A stretch of DNA of 45,866 nt, taken from Clostridium sp. chh4-2 (GTDB lineage: Bacteria; Bacillota; Clostridia; Lachnospirales; Lachnospiraceae). The first letter of the stretch is position 1; each line of letters starts with the position of its first letter. The notes below the pieces were generated by a model that saw nothing but the letters and a program-made list of their open reading frames with translations, made no database searches and was not told the DNA's origin. Shown one piece after another: positions 24,155 through 32,452 of the stretch. The position numbers and the translations under genes were made by a program. The stretch lies in NCBI RefSeq assembly GCF_002899675.1, contig NZ_PKUU01000037.1, positions 1 to 45,866 on the forward strand, written 5' to 3'.

Positions 24155-25491
24155 TGTTAAAAACGCTCCGTAATGCATGGAAAATTAAAGACCTCAGAAA
24201 GAAACTGATCTTTACATTTTTAATGCTTATTGTAATAAGGTTTGGCTCTCAGATGCCAATTCCTGGAGTTAACACAACTTATTTTGCAGACTTTTTTGCA
24301 AAGCAGAGTGGAGACGCATTCAGCTTCTTTGATGCGATGACTGGCGGTTCCTTTACCTCCATGTCTCTCTTCGCGCTGAGCATTACCCCTTATATCACAT
24401 CTTCCATCATCATGCAGCTGATGACGATTGCAATTCCTAAATTAGAGGAGATGCAGCGTGACGGCGAAGATGGAAGAAAGAAGATTGCGGAGTATACCCG
24501 TTATCTGACTGTTGCTCTCGCTTTAATCCAATCTGTCGCTATGGCGATTGGTTTCGGCGGACAGGGTCTTTTAGTGGATTATAATCTGCAGACCGGTTTG
24601 GGAAAAGCCGGTATGGTTATTGTAGCAGTCGCTGCCATGACAGCAGGTAGTGCACTTCTCATGTGGATCGGTGAAAGAATTACTGAAAACGGAGTCGGCA
24701 ATGGTATTTCAATCGTGCTTTTATTTAATATCATTTCCAGCCTTCCTGATGATGCGGTAATGCTTCATGACCGTTTCCTTAATGGAAAGAAAGTGCCTGT
24801 TATCGCTTTGACTGTAATCATTATATTGGCGCTGATTGTAGCCATGGTAGTGTTTGTAATCATTCTTCAGGATGGTGAACGCAGAATACCGGTACAGTAT
24901 TCGAAGAAGATGGTTGGCAGAAAGATGGTTGGAGGCCAGTCCTCACATATCCCGTTAAAGGTTAATACCGCTGGTGTTATCCCGGTAATCTTCGCATCTT
25001 CCATTATGTCGTTCCCGGTAGTTATCGCACAGTTTTTCCACCCGGATTATACAACGTTCGGAGGAAAGATTCTGGTGATGCTGAATTCATCATCTTGGTT
25101 TAAAGCTGAGTCACCTGCCAATTCCATTGGTTTAGTTATTTACATTGCATTGATCGTTGTTTTTGCGTATTTCTACACATCAATCACGTTCAATCCGCTG
25201 GAAGTTGCTAACAACATGAAAAAGCAGGGGGGTTTCATCCCTGGTATTCGTCCGGGTAAGCCAACCTCAGATTATTTGAACCGGATTTTAAATTATATTG
25301 TTTTTATCGGCGCATGTGGTTTAACAATCGTATGTGTTATACCGATCGCGATATCCGGCATATTCAGCGTAAGCCGTTTATCCTTCGGCGGAACATCACT
25401 GATCATTATCGTCGGTGTTGTACTGGAAACATTAAAAGCAATCGAATCCCAGATGCTTGTTCGCAACTATAAGGGATTTTTAAATGACTAA
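24154..25491 (+). CDS. secY: Protein translocase channel subunit SecY
   Basis: 445 aa with ten predicted membrane helices. Typical segments: GSQMPIPGV near residue 31, ALSITPYITSSIIMQLM in helix 2, GVGNGISIVLLFNI, and the cytoplasmic loop NMKKQGGFIPGIRPGKPT. Forms the export channel with SecE and SecG. One-base overlap with rplO implies coupled translation. Two hairpins lie between it and adk. Confidence 0.98.
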   Translation: MLKTLRNAWKIKDLRKKLIFTFLMLIVIRFGSQMPIPGVNTTYFADFFAKQSGDAFSFFDAMTGGSFTSMSLFALSITPYITSSIIMQLMTIAIPKLEEMQRDGEDGRKKIAEYTRYLTVALALIQSVAMAIGFGGQGLLVDYNLQTGLGKAGMVIVAVAAMTAGSALLMWIGERITENGVGNGISIVLLFNIISSLPDDAVMLHDRFLNGKKVPVIALTVIIILALIVAMVVFVIILQDGERRIPVQYSKKMVGRKMVGGQSSHIPLKVNTAGVIPVIFASSIMSFPVVIAQFFHPDYTTFGGKILVMLNSSSWFKAESPANSIGLVIYIALIVVFAYFYTSITFNPLEVANNMKKQGGFIPGIRPGKPTSDYLNRILNYIVFIGACGLTIVCVIPIAISGIFSVSRLSFGGTSLIIIVGVVLETLKAIESQMLVRNYKGFLND

Positions 25492-25496
25492 GCATG

Positions 25497-25548
25497 GAAT
25501 CCGGCTTTTTGCCGGATTCATTTGCCTTGGTGGGAATTGATTTCCCAC
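25497..25548 (+). promoter_or_regulatory. Two hairpins between secY and adk
   Basis: GAATCCGGC-ttttt-GCCGGATTC (25497-25519) is a perfect 9-bp stem, then GTGGGAA/TTCCCAC (25530-25548). Neither has a good T-tract, so full termination is unlikely; partial attenuation or mRNA processing would lower expression of the enzymes downstream. Confidence 0.6.
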
Positions 25549-25575
25549 GGGGAATTAGAATAGGAGGACAACCTT

Positions 25576-26220
25576 ATGAAAATTATCATGTTAGGCGCTC
25601 CTGGAGCTGGTAAGGGTACCCAGGCGAAGAAAATTGCAGAAAAGTATCACATTCCACACATCTCTACCGGAGATATATTCAGAGCGAATATCAAAGGCGG
25701 TACGGAGCTGGGAATGAAGGCAAAAGCATTTATGGATCAGGGACAGCTGGTGCCGGACGAGATTACGATCGGCATGCTGATGGACCGTATTCAGGAAGCT
25801 GATTGTGCGGACGGCTATGTTTTGGATGGATTTCCAAGAACCATTCCACAGGCAGAAAGCCTTACAAGCGCTTTAAAAGTGCGTGGGGAATCTGTTGACT
25901 TTGCAGTCAATGTGGATGTGCCGGATGAAAATATTGTAAACAGAATGTCAGGCAGAAGAGCATGTGTATCCTGCGGAGCTACATACCATATCGTGTATAA
26001 CCCTCCGAAACAGGAAGGCATCTGTGATGTTTGCGGCGAGAAACTGGTGTTAAGAGACGATGATAAGCCTGAAACCGTTCAGAAACGTTTAAGCGTATAT
26101 CATGATCAGACCCAGCCGCTGATTGAATATTACAATGCTGCAGGTGTTTTAGCTAATGTTGACGGCACACAGGACATGGAAAAAGTATTCCAGGATATTG
26201 TGTCCGTTTTAGGTGATTGA
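25576..26220 (+). CDS. adk: Adenylate kinase, zinc-lid type
   Basis: 214 aa. Walker A GAPGAGKGTQ, DGFPRT and the lid with four cysteines (CVSCGATYH...CDVCG), which in Gram-positive enzymes bind zinc. Converts AMP and ATP to two ADP. AGGAGGA upstream; its stop is two bases before the map start. Confidence 0.98.
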   Translation: MKIIMLGAPGAGKGTQAKKIAEKYHIPHISTGDIFRANIKGGTELGMKAKAFMDQGQLVPDEITIGMLMDRIQEADCADGYVLDGFPRTIPQAESLTSALKVRGESVDFAVNVDVPDENIVNRMSGRRACVSCGATYHIVYNPPKQEGICDVCGEKLVLRDDDKPETVQKRLSVYHDQTQPLIEYYNAAGVLANVDGTQDMEKVFQDIVSVLGD

Positions 26221-26222
26221 TT

Positions 26223-26993
26223 ATGTCAGTATCTATTAAATCTGCAAGAGAAATTGAACTGATGAGGGAAGCAGGACGTATTCTTGCCATCACTCATGAA
26301 GAACTGCGCAAAGCCCTTAAACCGGGGATGTCCACCATGGATGTCGACAGGCTGGGCGAAGAGATTATCCGAAGCTACGGATGTATTCCTTCCTTTAAGA
26401 ATTACAATGGTTATCCGGCGTCGATCTGCGTTTCGGTCAACGACGAAGTGGTCCATGGTATTCCTAATAAGAAGCATATCATTCAGGAAGGGGATATTGT
26501 CAGTCTGGATGCAGGTGTAATCTATAAAGGTTACCATTCCGACGCGGCAAGAACCCATGGAGTCGGTGAAATCAGCCCGGAAGCAAAGAAATTAATCGAA
26601 GTTACGAGACAAAGTTTCTTTGAAGGGATTAAATATGCAAAAGTTGGCAATCATTTAAATGATATTTCTTCCGCAATCCAGGCTTACGCGGAACGTTTTG
26701 GCTACGGCGTAGTCAGAGATCTGGTAGGTCATGGGATAGGAGAGCATCTTCATGAGGACCCGGAAGTTCCTAATTTTGCCCAGAGACGAAAAGGCATAAA
26801 ACTTCAAGCTGGTATGACCCTGGCCATTGAACCCATGATTAACTCAGGCGGTTATGATGTGGCATGGCTGGATGATGATTGGACAGTTGTGACAGATGAC
26901 GGTTCGTTATCAGCTCATTATGAAAATACAGTCCTCATAACTGAGGATGGTCCCGAGATTTTATCCATGCTCGAATCCGACAAACAGGAGTGA
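26223..26993 (+). CDS. map: Methionine aminopeptidase, type I
   Basis: 256 aa from ATG 26223 (MSVSIKSAREIELMREAGRI). Metal-site residues lie in SLDAGVIYKGYHSDAART, VGHGIGEHLHEDP and IEPMI. Removes the first Met of new proteins. The usual neighbour of adk in Firmicutes. Confidence 0.97.
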   Translation: MSVSIKSAREIELMREAGRILAITHEELRKALKPGMSTMDVDRLGEEIIRSYGCIPSFKNYNGYPASICVSVNDEVVHGIPNKKHIIQEGDIVSLDAGVIYKGYHSDAARTHGVGEISPEAKKLIEVTRQSFFEGIKYAKVGNHLNDISSAIQAYAERFGYGVVRDLVGHGIGEHLHEDPEVPNFAQRRKGIKLQAGMTLAIEPMINSGGYDVAWLDDDWTVVTDDGSLSAHYENTVLITEDGPEILSMLESDKQE

Positions 26994-26997
26994 AAAG

Positions 26998-27291
26998 ATG
27001 ATGGCTTATGAGATAGGCAGTCTGGTAAGATCCCTGGCAGGTCATGATAAAGACGAACTTTTTATCATAATACAGGAGAGCAAAGAATATGTTTATCTAG
27101 TGGACGGAAAATACCGGACCCTGGAAAAACCCAAGTGCAAGAAAAAAAAGCACCTGCAGCCCATTCATGAAAAAGATGAAACCTTAAATAAGAAGCTGAT
27201 AGATGGAGAACATGTGACAAATGAAGAAATCAAATATTTCATCAAATGTTACAAGAGGAGGAAAACAATATGTCAAAAGCAGATGTTATAG
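26998..27291 (+). CDS. KOW-domain RNA-binding-like protein between map and infA
   Basis: 97 aa from ATG 26998 (a second ATG follows at once), behind AGGAG. Residues 4-40 form a KOW-like beta unit (IGSLVRSLAGHDKDELFIII...YVYLVDGKYRTLEKPK), as in L14e/L24-type proteins; then a lysine-rich stretch KCKKKKH and a helical tail. Its 3' end overlaps infA by 22 nt. Proteins of this type are commonly seen at this place in clostridial ribosomal clusters, but their role is unproven. Confidence 0.85.
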   Translation: MMAYEIGSLVRSLAGHDKDELFIIIQESKEYVYLVDGKYRTLEKPKCKKKKHLQPIHEKDETLNKKLIDGEHVTNEEIKYFIKCYKRRKTICQKQML

Positions 27292-27488
27292 AGATTGAAG
27301 GAGTCGTAGTTGAAAAATTACCGAATGCAATGTTTCAGGTAGAATTGGAAAACGGACACCAGGTTTTAGCACATATCAGTGGTAAACTTCGTATGAACTA
27401 TATTAAGATATTACCAGGCGATAAAGTAACAATTGAACTGTCCCCATATGACCTTTCAAAAGGAAGAATCATCTGGAGAGATAAATAA
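27270..27488 (+). CDS. infA: Translation initiation factor IF-1
   Basis: 72 aa, S1-like OB fold (MSKADVIEIEGVVVEKLPN...), full family length from ATG 27270 behind AGAGGAGGA. Binds the 30S A site during initiation. Begins inside the end of the KOW gene. Confidence 0.98.
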   Translation: MSKADVIEIEGVVVEKLPNAMFQVELENGHQVLAHISGKLRMNYIKILPGDKVTIELSPYDLSKGRIIWRDK

Positions 27489-27507
27489 AACAAAGTATAA
27501 AAAATAC

Positions 27508-27536
27508 TTGCATTATAAGGAAAATAGTGTTATAAT
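27508..27536 (+). promoter_or_regulatory. Promoter before rpmJ (alpha operon)
   Basis: TTGCAT (27508-27513), 17-bp spacer, TATAAT (27531-27536). Gives the rpmJ-rplQ genes their own transcription. Sequence closely resembles the S10 promoter. Confidence 0.85.
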
Positions 27537-27646
27537 GCTCTAGCGACTTTGTTGAAATACTGGGTGGAGTTTGCCCAAAAGCATCTTGCCCGGTTGTACC
27601 TATATATCTAATTATTTTAGGTATATATTAGGAAAGGAGAATCACT
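27537..27646 (+). promoter_or_regulatory. Leader before rpmJ
   Basis: About 105 nt between the -10 box and the rpmJ start. TGGG/CCCA and CCTATATAT.../TATATTAGG can pair, the second just before the AAAGGAGA site at 27633-27640. Possible autoregulatory site; no known family recognised. Confidence 0.4.
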
Positions 27647-27760
27647 GTGAAGGTTAGATCATCAGTAAAACCGATTTGCGAAAAGTGCAAAATCATCAAG
27701 CGTAAAGGCAGTATCAGAGTAATCTGTGAAAATCCTAAGCACAAACAGAGACAAGGTTAA
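27647..27760 (+). CDS. rpmJ: Ribosomal protein bL36
   Basis: 37 aa from GTG 27647, behind AAAGGAGA. The zinc ligands Cys-x2-Cys...Cys...His are present (CEKCK, ICENPKH), so this is the zinc-type L36. Small, but unmistakable by sequence and by place before rpsM. Confidence 0.97.
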   Translation: MKVRSSVKPICEKCKIIKRKGSIRVICENPKHKQRQG

Positions 27761-27795
27761 GAAACAGAAAAAAATTTAGGAGGTGTACTACACAC

Positions 27796-28164
27796 ATGGC
27801 TCGTATTTCAGGTGTTGATTTACCAAGAGAAAAACGTGTTGAAATCGGCTTAACTTACATCTACGGAATTGGTAGAACAAGTTCAAACCGTATTCTTGCA
27901 GAAGCTGGCGTTAATCCTGACACTCGTGTTAAGGACTTAACAGATGACGAAGTAAAGAAGATCGCATCAATCATTGCTGACTCTCAGATGGTGGAAGGTG
28001 ATTTACGTAGAGAAATCGCTATGAACATCAAGAGACTTCAGGAAATTGGATGCTATCGTGGAATTCGTCATAGAAAAAGCCTTCCAGTCCGTGGTCAGAA
28101 GACTAAGACAAATGCAAGAACCCGCAAAGGTCCTCGTAAGACTGTAGCGAATAAGAAGAAATAA
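27796..28164 (+). CDS. rpsM: Ribosomal protein uS13
   Basis: 122 aa. MARISGVDLPREKRVEIGLTYIYGIG start and basic tail GQKTKTNARTRKGPRKT. Links the subunits through bridge B1. TTAGGAGGTG upstream. A 90-nt gap without a clear signal separates it from rpsK. Confidence 0.98.
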   Translation: MARISGVDLPREKRVEIGLTYIYGIGRTSSNRILAEAGVNPDTRVKDLTDDEVKKIASIIADSQMVEGDLRREIAMNIKRLQEIGCYRGIRHRKSLPVRGQKTKTNARTRKGPRKTVANKKK

Positions 28165-28254
28165 GACACTAATAAACAATTAAGAATCACGTTGCATGTT
28201 TTAAAAACAGGAAACTGTATGATTCAAGATTTGAAGAAAGTAGGTTAGTTTAAA

Positions 28255-28656
28255 ATGGCTAAAAAAATGTCCACTACTAAAAAAGTGACAAAAAAGCGTG
28301 TAAAGAAAAACGTTGAACGCGGACAAGCACATATCCAGTCATCTTTTAACAATACAATTGTTACATTAACAGATGCACAGGGTAACGCATTATCATGGGC
28401 AAGTGCTGGTGGTCTGGGATTTAGAGGTTCAAGGAAATCTACTCCATATGCAGCTCAGATGGCTGCTGAAACTGCTACCAAGGCAGCGTTAGTACATGGT
28501 TTAAAATCTGTAGACGTTATGGTTAAAGGACCTGGTTCAGGCCGTGAAGCAGCGATCCGTGCACTTTCCGCATGCGGCTTAGAAGTAACTAGTATTAAGG
28601 ATGTAACTCCGGTTCCACATAACGGATGTCGTCCACCAAAACGTAGAAGAGTTTAA
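28255..28656 (+). CDS. rpsK: Ribosomal protein uS11
   Basis: 133 aa. Very basic start (MAKKMSTTKKVTKKRVKKN), then HIQSSFNNTIVTLTD and the end VTPVPHNGCRPPKRRRV. Platform protein of the 30S. The ribosome binding site is weak (AGTAGGTTAG). Confidence 0.98.
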   Translation: MAKKMSTTKKVTKKRVKKNVERGQAHIQSSFNNTIVTLTDAQGNALSWASAGGLGFRGSRKSTPYAAQMAAETATKAALVHGLKSVDVMVKGPGSGREAAIRALSACGLEVTSIKDVTPVPHNGCRPPKRRRV

Positions 28657-28672
28657 TAGGAGGTACTAAACA

Positions 28673-29266
28673 GTGGCAGTTGATAGAGTTCCTGTTCTTA
28701 AAAGATGTAGATCTCTTGGCTTAGATCCAATTTATTTAGGAATAGATAAAAAATCAAACAGAGAATTAAAAAGAGCTAACAGAAAGATGAGCGAGTACGG
28801 CCTTCAGTTAAGAGAAAAACAGAAAGCTAAATTCATCTATGGTGTGTTAGAAAAACCTTTTAGAAACTACTATGCAAAAGCATCCAAGATGGATGGTATG
28901 GTAGGTCAGAACCTGATGATCCTTCTGGAAAGAAGACTTGACAATGTTGTTTTCCGTATGGGATTCGGCAGAACAAGAAGAGAAACCAGACAGATTGTAG
29001 ACCACAAGCACGTTCTTGTTAACGGCAAGTGCGTAAACATCCCATCTTACTTAGTAAAAGCTGGCGATGTAATCGAAATCAAAGAAAAGTGCAAATCTTC
29101 TCAGAGATATAAAGATATTTTAGAAGTAACAGCAGGACGCCTGGTACCAGCATGGATCGATGTAGATCAGGAAAACATGCGCGGTACTGTAAAAGAATTA
29201 CCAACTAGAGATGAGATTGATGTTCCAGTTAACGAAATGCTTATCGTCGAGTTGTACTCTAAATAA
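28673..29266 (+). CDS. rpsD: Ribosomal protein uS4
   Basis: 197 aa from GTG 28673, behind AGGAGG. S4 domain near 87-150 (LERRLDNVVFRMGF...VNGKCVNIPSYLVKAGD). In Bacillus and E. coli S4 regulates its own mRNA. No Cys zinc knuckle at the N-terminus beyond a single Cys. Confidence 0.98.
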   Translation: MAVDRVPVLKRCRSLGLDPIYLGIDKKSNRELKRANRKMSEYGLQLREKQKAKFIYGVLEKPFRNYYAKASKMDGMVGQNLMILLERRLDNVVFRMGFGRTRRETRQIVDHKHVLVNGKCVNIPSYLVKAGDVIEIKEKCKSSQRYKDILEVTAGRLVPAWIDVDQENMRGTVKELPTRDEIDVPVNEMLIVELYSK

Positions 29267-29319
29267 TCCCTGACGATAGTCCGGCATATATGCTCAGGAA
29301 GCGAAGCTTCTTGCAATGG

Positions 29320-29342
29320 ACCGCAGGGATTTTCCCTGCGGT
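29320..29342 (+). promoter_or_regulatory. Strong hairpin between rpsD and rpoA
   Basis: ACCGCAGGGA-ttt-TCCCTGCGGT, a perfect 10-bp GC-rich stem 27 bp before the rpoA start. The T-tract of a terminator is missing. GAAGC/GCTTC forms a smaller hairpin just upstream. May tune or protect the mRNA between rpsD and rpoA. Confidence 0.6.
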
Positions 29343-29368
29343 ACAATACCCAAAAGGAGGGGCTATTA

Positions 29369-30328
29369 GTGTTCGATTTTGAAAAACCAAACATTGAGAT
29401 CGTTGAGATTTCAGAAGATAAGAAATATGGTAAGTTTGTTGTTGAACCACTTGAAAGAGGTTACGGCACTACTTTAGGTAATTCATTAAGGAGAATTATG
29501 CTTTCTTCTTTACCGGGTGCTGCTGTCAGTCAAGTGAAAATCGACGGCGTTTTACATGAATTCAGTTCGATTCCGGGCGTTAAGGAAGATGTAACTGAGA
29601 TCATCATGAACATCAAGAGCTTATCTATAAAAAATACCAGCGATACCAACGAAGCGAAAGTTGCTTATATCGAATTCGAAGGGGAAGGCGTTATCACAGG
29701 TGCCGATATCCAGGCAGATCCTGATATTGAGGTGTTAAACCCGGATCAGGTGATCGCTACGTTAAGCGGCGGCGCTGACAGCAAGTTCTATATGGAACTT
29801 ACCATCACAAAAGGCCGTGGATATGTGAGCGCAGACAAGAACAAGAGCGAAGATCTCCCGATCGGAGTGATCGCAGTTGATTCTATCTATACTCCTGTTG
29901 AACGCGTCAACATGACAGTTCAGAACACTCGTGTTGGTCAGGTTACCGATTTCGATAAACTGACACTCGATGTTTATACCAATGGTACTTTAGCTCCTGA
30001 CGAAGCAGTCAGTCTGGCTGCGAAAGTTCTGAGCGAACACTTGAATTTATTCATTGACCTTTCTGAGAATGCCAAGACTGCAGAAATCATGGTAGAGAAA
30101 GAAGACAATGAAAAAGAAAAAGTATTGGAAATGAATATTGATGAGCTGGAACTTTCAGTTCGTTCATATAACTGTTTAAAGAGAGCCGGAATCAATACGG
30201 TTGAAGAACTGTGCAACAGAACTTCAGAGGATATGATGAAGGTAAGAAATCTTGGCCGTAAGTCTTTAGAAGAAGTATTGGCTAAGTTGAAAGAACTTGG
30301 TCTGCAGTTAAACCCAAGTGATGAGTAA
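29369..30328 (+). CDS. rpoA: RNA polymerase alpha subunit
   Basis: 319 aa from GTG 29369, behind AAAGGAGGGG. N-terminal dimer domain (EPLERGYGTTLGNSLRRIMLSSLPG) and C-terminal UP-element/activator domain (LELSVRSYNCLKRAGINTVEEL...RNLGRKSLEEV) are both complete. Confidence 0.98.
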   Translation: MFDFEKPNIEIVEISEDKKYGKFVVEPLERGYGTTLGNSLRRIMLSSLPGAAVSQVKIDGVLHEFSSIPGVKEDVTEIIMNIKSLSIKNTSDTNEAKVAYIEFEGEGVITGADIQADPDIEVLNPDQVIATLSGGADSKFYMELTITKGRGYVSADKNKSEDLPIGVIAVDSIYTPVERVNMTVQNTRVGQVTDFDKLTLDVYTNGTLAPDEAVSLAAKVLSEHLNLFIDLSENAKTAEIMVEKEDNEKEKVLEMNIDELELSVRSYNCLKRAGINTVEELCNRTSEDMMKVRNLGRKSLEEVLAKLKELGLQLNPSDE

Positions 30329-30408
30329 CTAATTTATGGATCTACAGCAACCAGTCAGTAAGACCGAAGAAGCGTGGCTGGCTGTTCCACAAATGGAGGA
30401 AAGAAACA

Positions 30409-30945
30409 ATGGCAGGATATAGAAAGCTTGGAAAAACTTCAAGCCAGAGAAAAGCATTAATCAGAAGTCAGGTAACCGCTCTGTTATATCATGGAAAGAT
30501 CGTTACAACTGAAGCAAGAGCAAAAGAAATCCGCAAAGTAGCAGAAGGCCTGATTGCATTAGCTGTTAAAGAGAAAGATAACTTCGAAACCGTTAAAGTT
30601 ACCGCTAAAGTAGCTCGCAAAGACAAAGACGGCAAGAGAGTGAAAGAAGTTGTTAATGGTAAGAAAGTTACCGTTTACGATGAAGTAGAAAAAGAAATCA
30701 AAAAAGACAATCCTTCCAGACTTCATGCAAGAAGACAGATGTTAAAGGTTCTTTACGATGTAACAGAAGTTCCTACAGCAGCTGCCGGAAGAAAGAAAAA
30801 CACAAAAGCTGTTGATATCCCAGCAAAACTGTTTGATGAAGTTGCACCTAAATACGTTTCCCGTAACGGTGGTTATACCAGAATCGTTAAGATCGGTCAG
30901 CGTAAAGGCGACGGAGCAATGGAAGTTTTACTTGAATTAGTATAA
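30409..30945 (+). CDS. rplQ: Ribosomal protein bL17 with internal insertion
   Basis: 178 aa, against about 115-130 in most bacteria. The start MAGYRKLGKTSSQRKALIRS and the end GGYTRIVKIGQRKGDGAMEVLLELV are standard. The extra length is a Lys/Glu/Val-rich stretch between about residues 63 and 100 (VARKDKDGKRVKEVVNGKK...) plus a shorter one near 122-138. Last gene of the ribosomal cluster. Confidence 0.97.
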   Translation: MAGYRKLGKTSSQRKALIRSQVTALLYHGKIVTTEARAKEIRKVAEGLIALAVKEKDNFETVKVTAKVARKDKDGKRVKEVVNGKKVTVYDEVEKEIKKDNPSRLHARRQMLKVLYDVTEVPTAAAGRKKNTKAVDIPAKLFDEVAPKYVSRNGGYTRIVKIGQRKGDGAMEVLLELV

Positions 30946-30952
30946 GATTTTA

Positions 30953-30983
30953 GGGGCGGAGAAGCAATTCTCTGCTCCTTTTT
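30953..30983 (+). terminator. Terminator of the ribosomal supercluster
   Basis: GGGGCGGAGAA pairs with TTCTCTGCTCC (one G-T and one mismatch), followed by TTTTT. Confidence 0.85.
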
Positions 30984-31105
30984 GCATTTACGGTACAAGA
31001 TACAGCGCATGGCGGTCCGGACGGGCTGTAGGGCGTTTTATGGGCTTCTGACAACTGTTTACCACTGTTTGCCATTCGGTTAGAAAGTTGAAAGAATATC
31101 GTAAG

Positions 31106-31135
31106 TTGACGCTTACCATATCCTGAGACTATAAT
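31106..31135 (+). promoter_or_regulatory. Promoter for the cell-wall-binding pair
   Basis: TTGACG (31106-31111), 18-bp spacer, TATAAT (31130-31135), 60 bp before the start codon. Confidence 0.75.
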
Positions 31136-31195
31136 GATAGTAGAAAGAGAGAAACTGTATGTATTATATATATGGTTAGCAGGGGGAGGGATACC

Positions 31196-32434
31196 ATGAA
31201 GGGATTAAAGAAGATTATCAGCATTACTATTACGGCGGCGTTATTGGCGGCTGCATTGCCTTTTAGCGCACTTGCAAGCTCTGCGATAACCTCCGTGTCG
31301 ATTCGTGTGGACAATAATATTGAGCCGGGAGACCGGCTGCCTGATATTACGGTAGAAGACAGATCGGGCGGTGGAGGCGGTTCGGCCGACAGCGGTGATA
31401 TCGTGGTGAGCACATCCAATTCAAAATATTATATCCGGGATGCGGAATGGGTCACATCATCCAACAGGGATTTAGATGTGGGAGAACAGCCTAAGATGAA
31501 GGTTTATATCAGGCCGACAGATTCCGATGATCATTATTTTAAGGGAAGCTATTCATCCAGCAACATTTCCATTAAAAACGGCAGTTATGTCAGCGCGAAG
31601 AAGAGCGGAGAGGATCTGGTTGTAACCTTAAAGATCTCAGCCATTGAAGGCACATATGATCCGCCGGAAGACGCTTACTGGAGAGACTCCGGTTATGGAA
31701 AGGCCAGATGGAAAGCCGGAGACGTGAGCTCCAATACATTTGACGTCTATCTGTACCGTGGCAGCAGCATTGTTACAAAGCTGGAATCAATTAAAGCAAC
31801 CTCTTATGATTTTTATCCGTATATGACGAAGGAAGGAACTTATTCCTTTAAAGTGAGGGCGGTGCCCAGTTCAGAGAGTGATAAGAAATACGCTAAGAAA
31901 AGCGAATGGACAGAGTCCGATGACATGTATATCAACAAAGAACACGTTTCGGACGGAAGAGGCCAGGGAGTTACCAATGCCGGAACTTCACAGGTTGGCT
32001 GGATTCAGCAGAGCGGAACCTGGTATTACAGGTATCCGGACGGTTCCTATCAGAAAAATTCCTGGTTAAAGGTCAATGACAAGTGGTATCTGTTTGACAG
32101 CAGCGGCCGCATGCTGACCGGATGGCAGAACCGCAACAACCAGACTTATTTCTTAAACAGCAATGGCGATATGTTTACCGGATGGTTTAAAGACGGCAAT
32201 AAGTGGTATTATTTTAACCAGAACCAGGGCGATTTTGAAGGCGCTATGGTGAAAAACAGCTGGGTAACGCAGAATGGCAAGACTTATTATATGAACAACG
32301 ATGGCGTGATGGTGGAAGGCTGGTATGAGATCGCAGGACAGTGGTATTACTTCTATCCCGGCGACGGCAGCAAAGCAGTGAACACCACAATCGATACCTT
32401 TTATGTGGACGCCAACGGCGTTTGGATAAGATAA
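31196..32434 (+). CDS. Secreted cell-wall-binding repeat protein, first of a pair
   Basis: 412 aa from ATG 31196, behind GGGGGAGGG; the frame is open eight codons upstream. A signal peptide (KGLKKIISITITAALLAAAL...ALA-SS) precedes about 230 residues of extracellular region; part of this (about 140-240) resembles a fibronectin III-like beta sandwich (YSFKVRAVP, SEWTESDD). About five aromatic wall-binding repeats close the protein (WYYRYPDGSYQKNSWLKVND, WYLFDSSGRMLTGWQ). No enzyme domain. Eighteen bp before its paralogue. Confidence 0.9.
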   Translation: MKGLKKIISITITAALLAAALPFSALASSAITSVSIRVDNNIEPGDRLPDITVEDRSGGGGGSADSGDIVVSTSNSKYYIRDAEWVTSSNRDLDVGEQPKMKVYIRPTDSDDHYFKGSYSSSNISIKNGSYVSAKKSGEDLVVTLKISAIEGTYDPPEDAYWRDSGYGKARWKAGDVSSNTFDVYLYRGSSIVTKLESIKATSYDFYPYMTKEGTYSFKVRAVPSSESDKKYAKKSEWTESDDMYINKEHVSDGRGQGVTNAGTSQVGWIQQSGTWYYRYPDGSYQKNSWLKVNDKWYLFDSSGRMLTGWQNRNNQTYFLNSNGDMFTGWFKDGNKWYYFNQNQGDFEGAMVKNSWVTQNGKTYYMNNDGVMVEGWYEIAGQWYYFYPGDGSKAVNTTIDTFYVDANGVWIR

Positions 32435-32452
32435 AATAAGGAGATTAAACGC

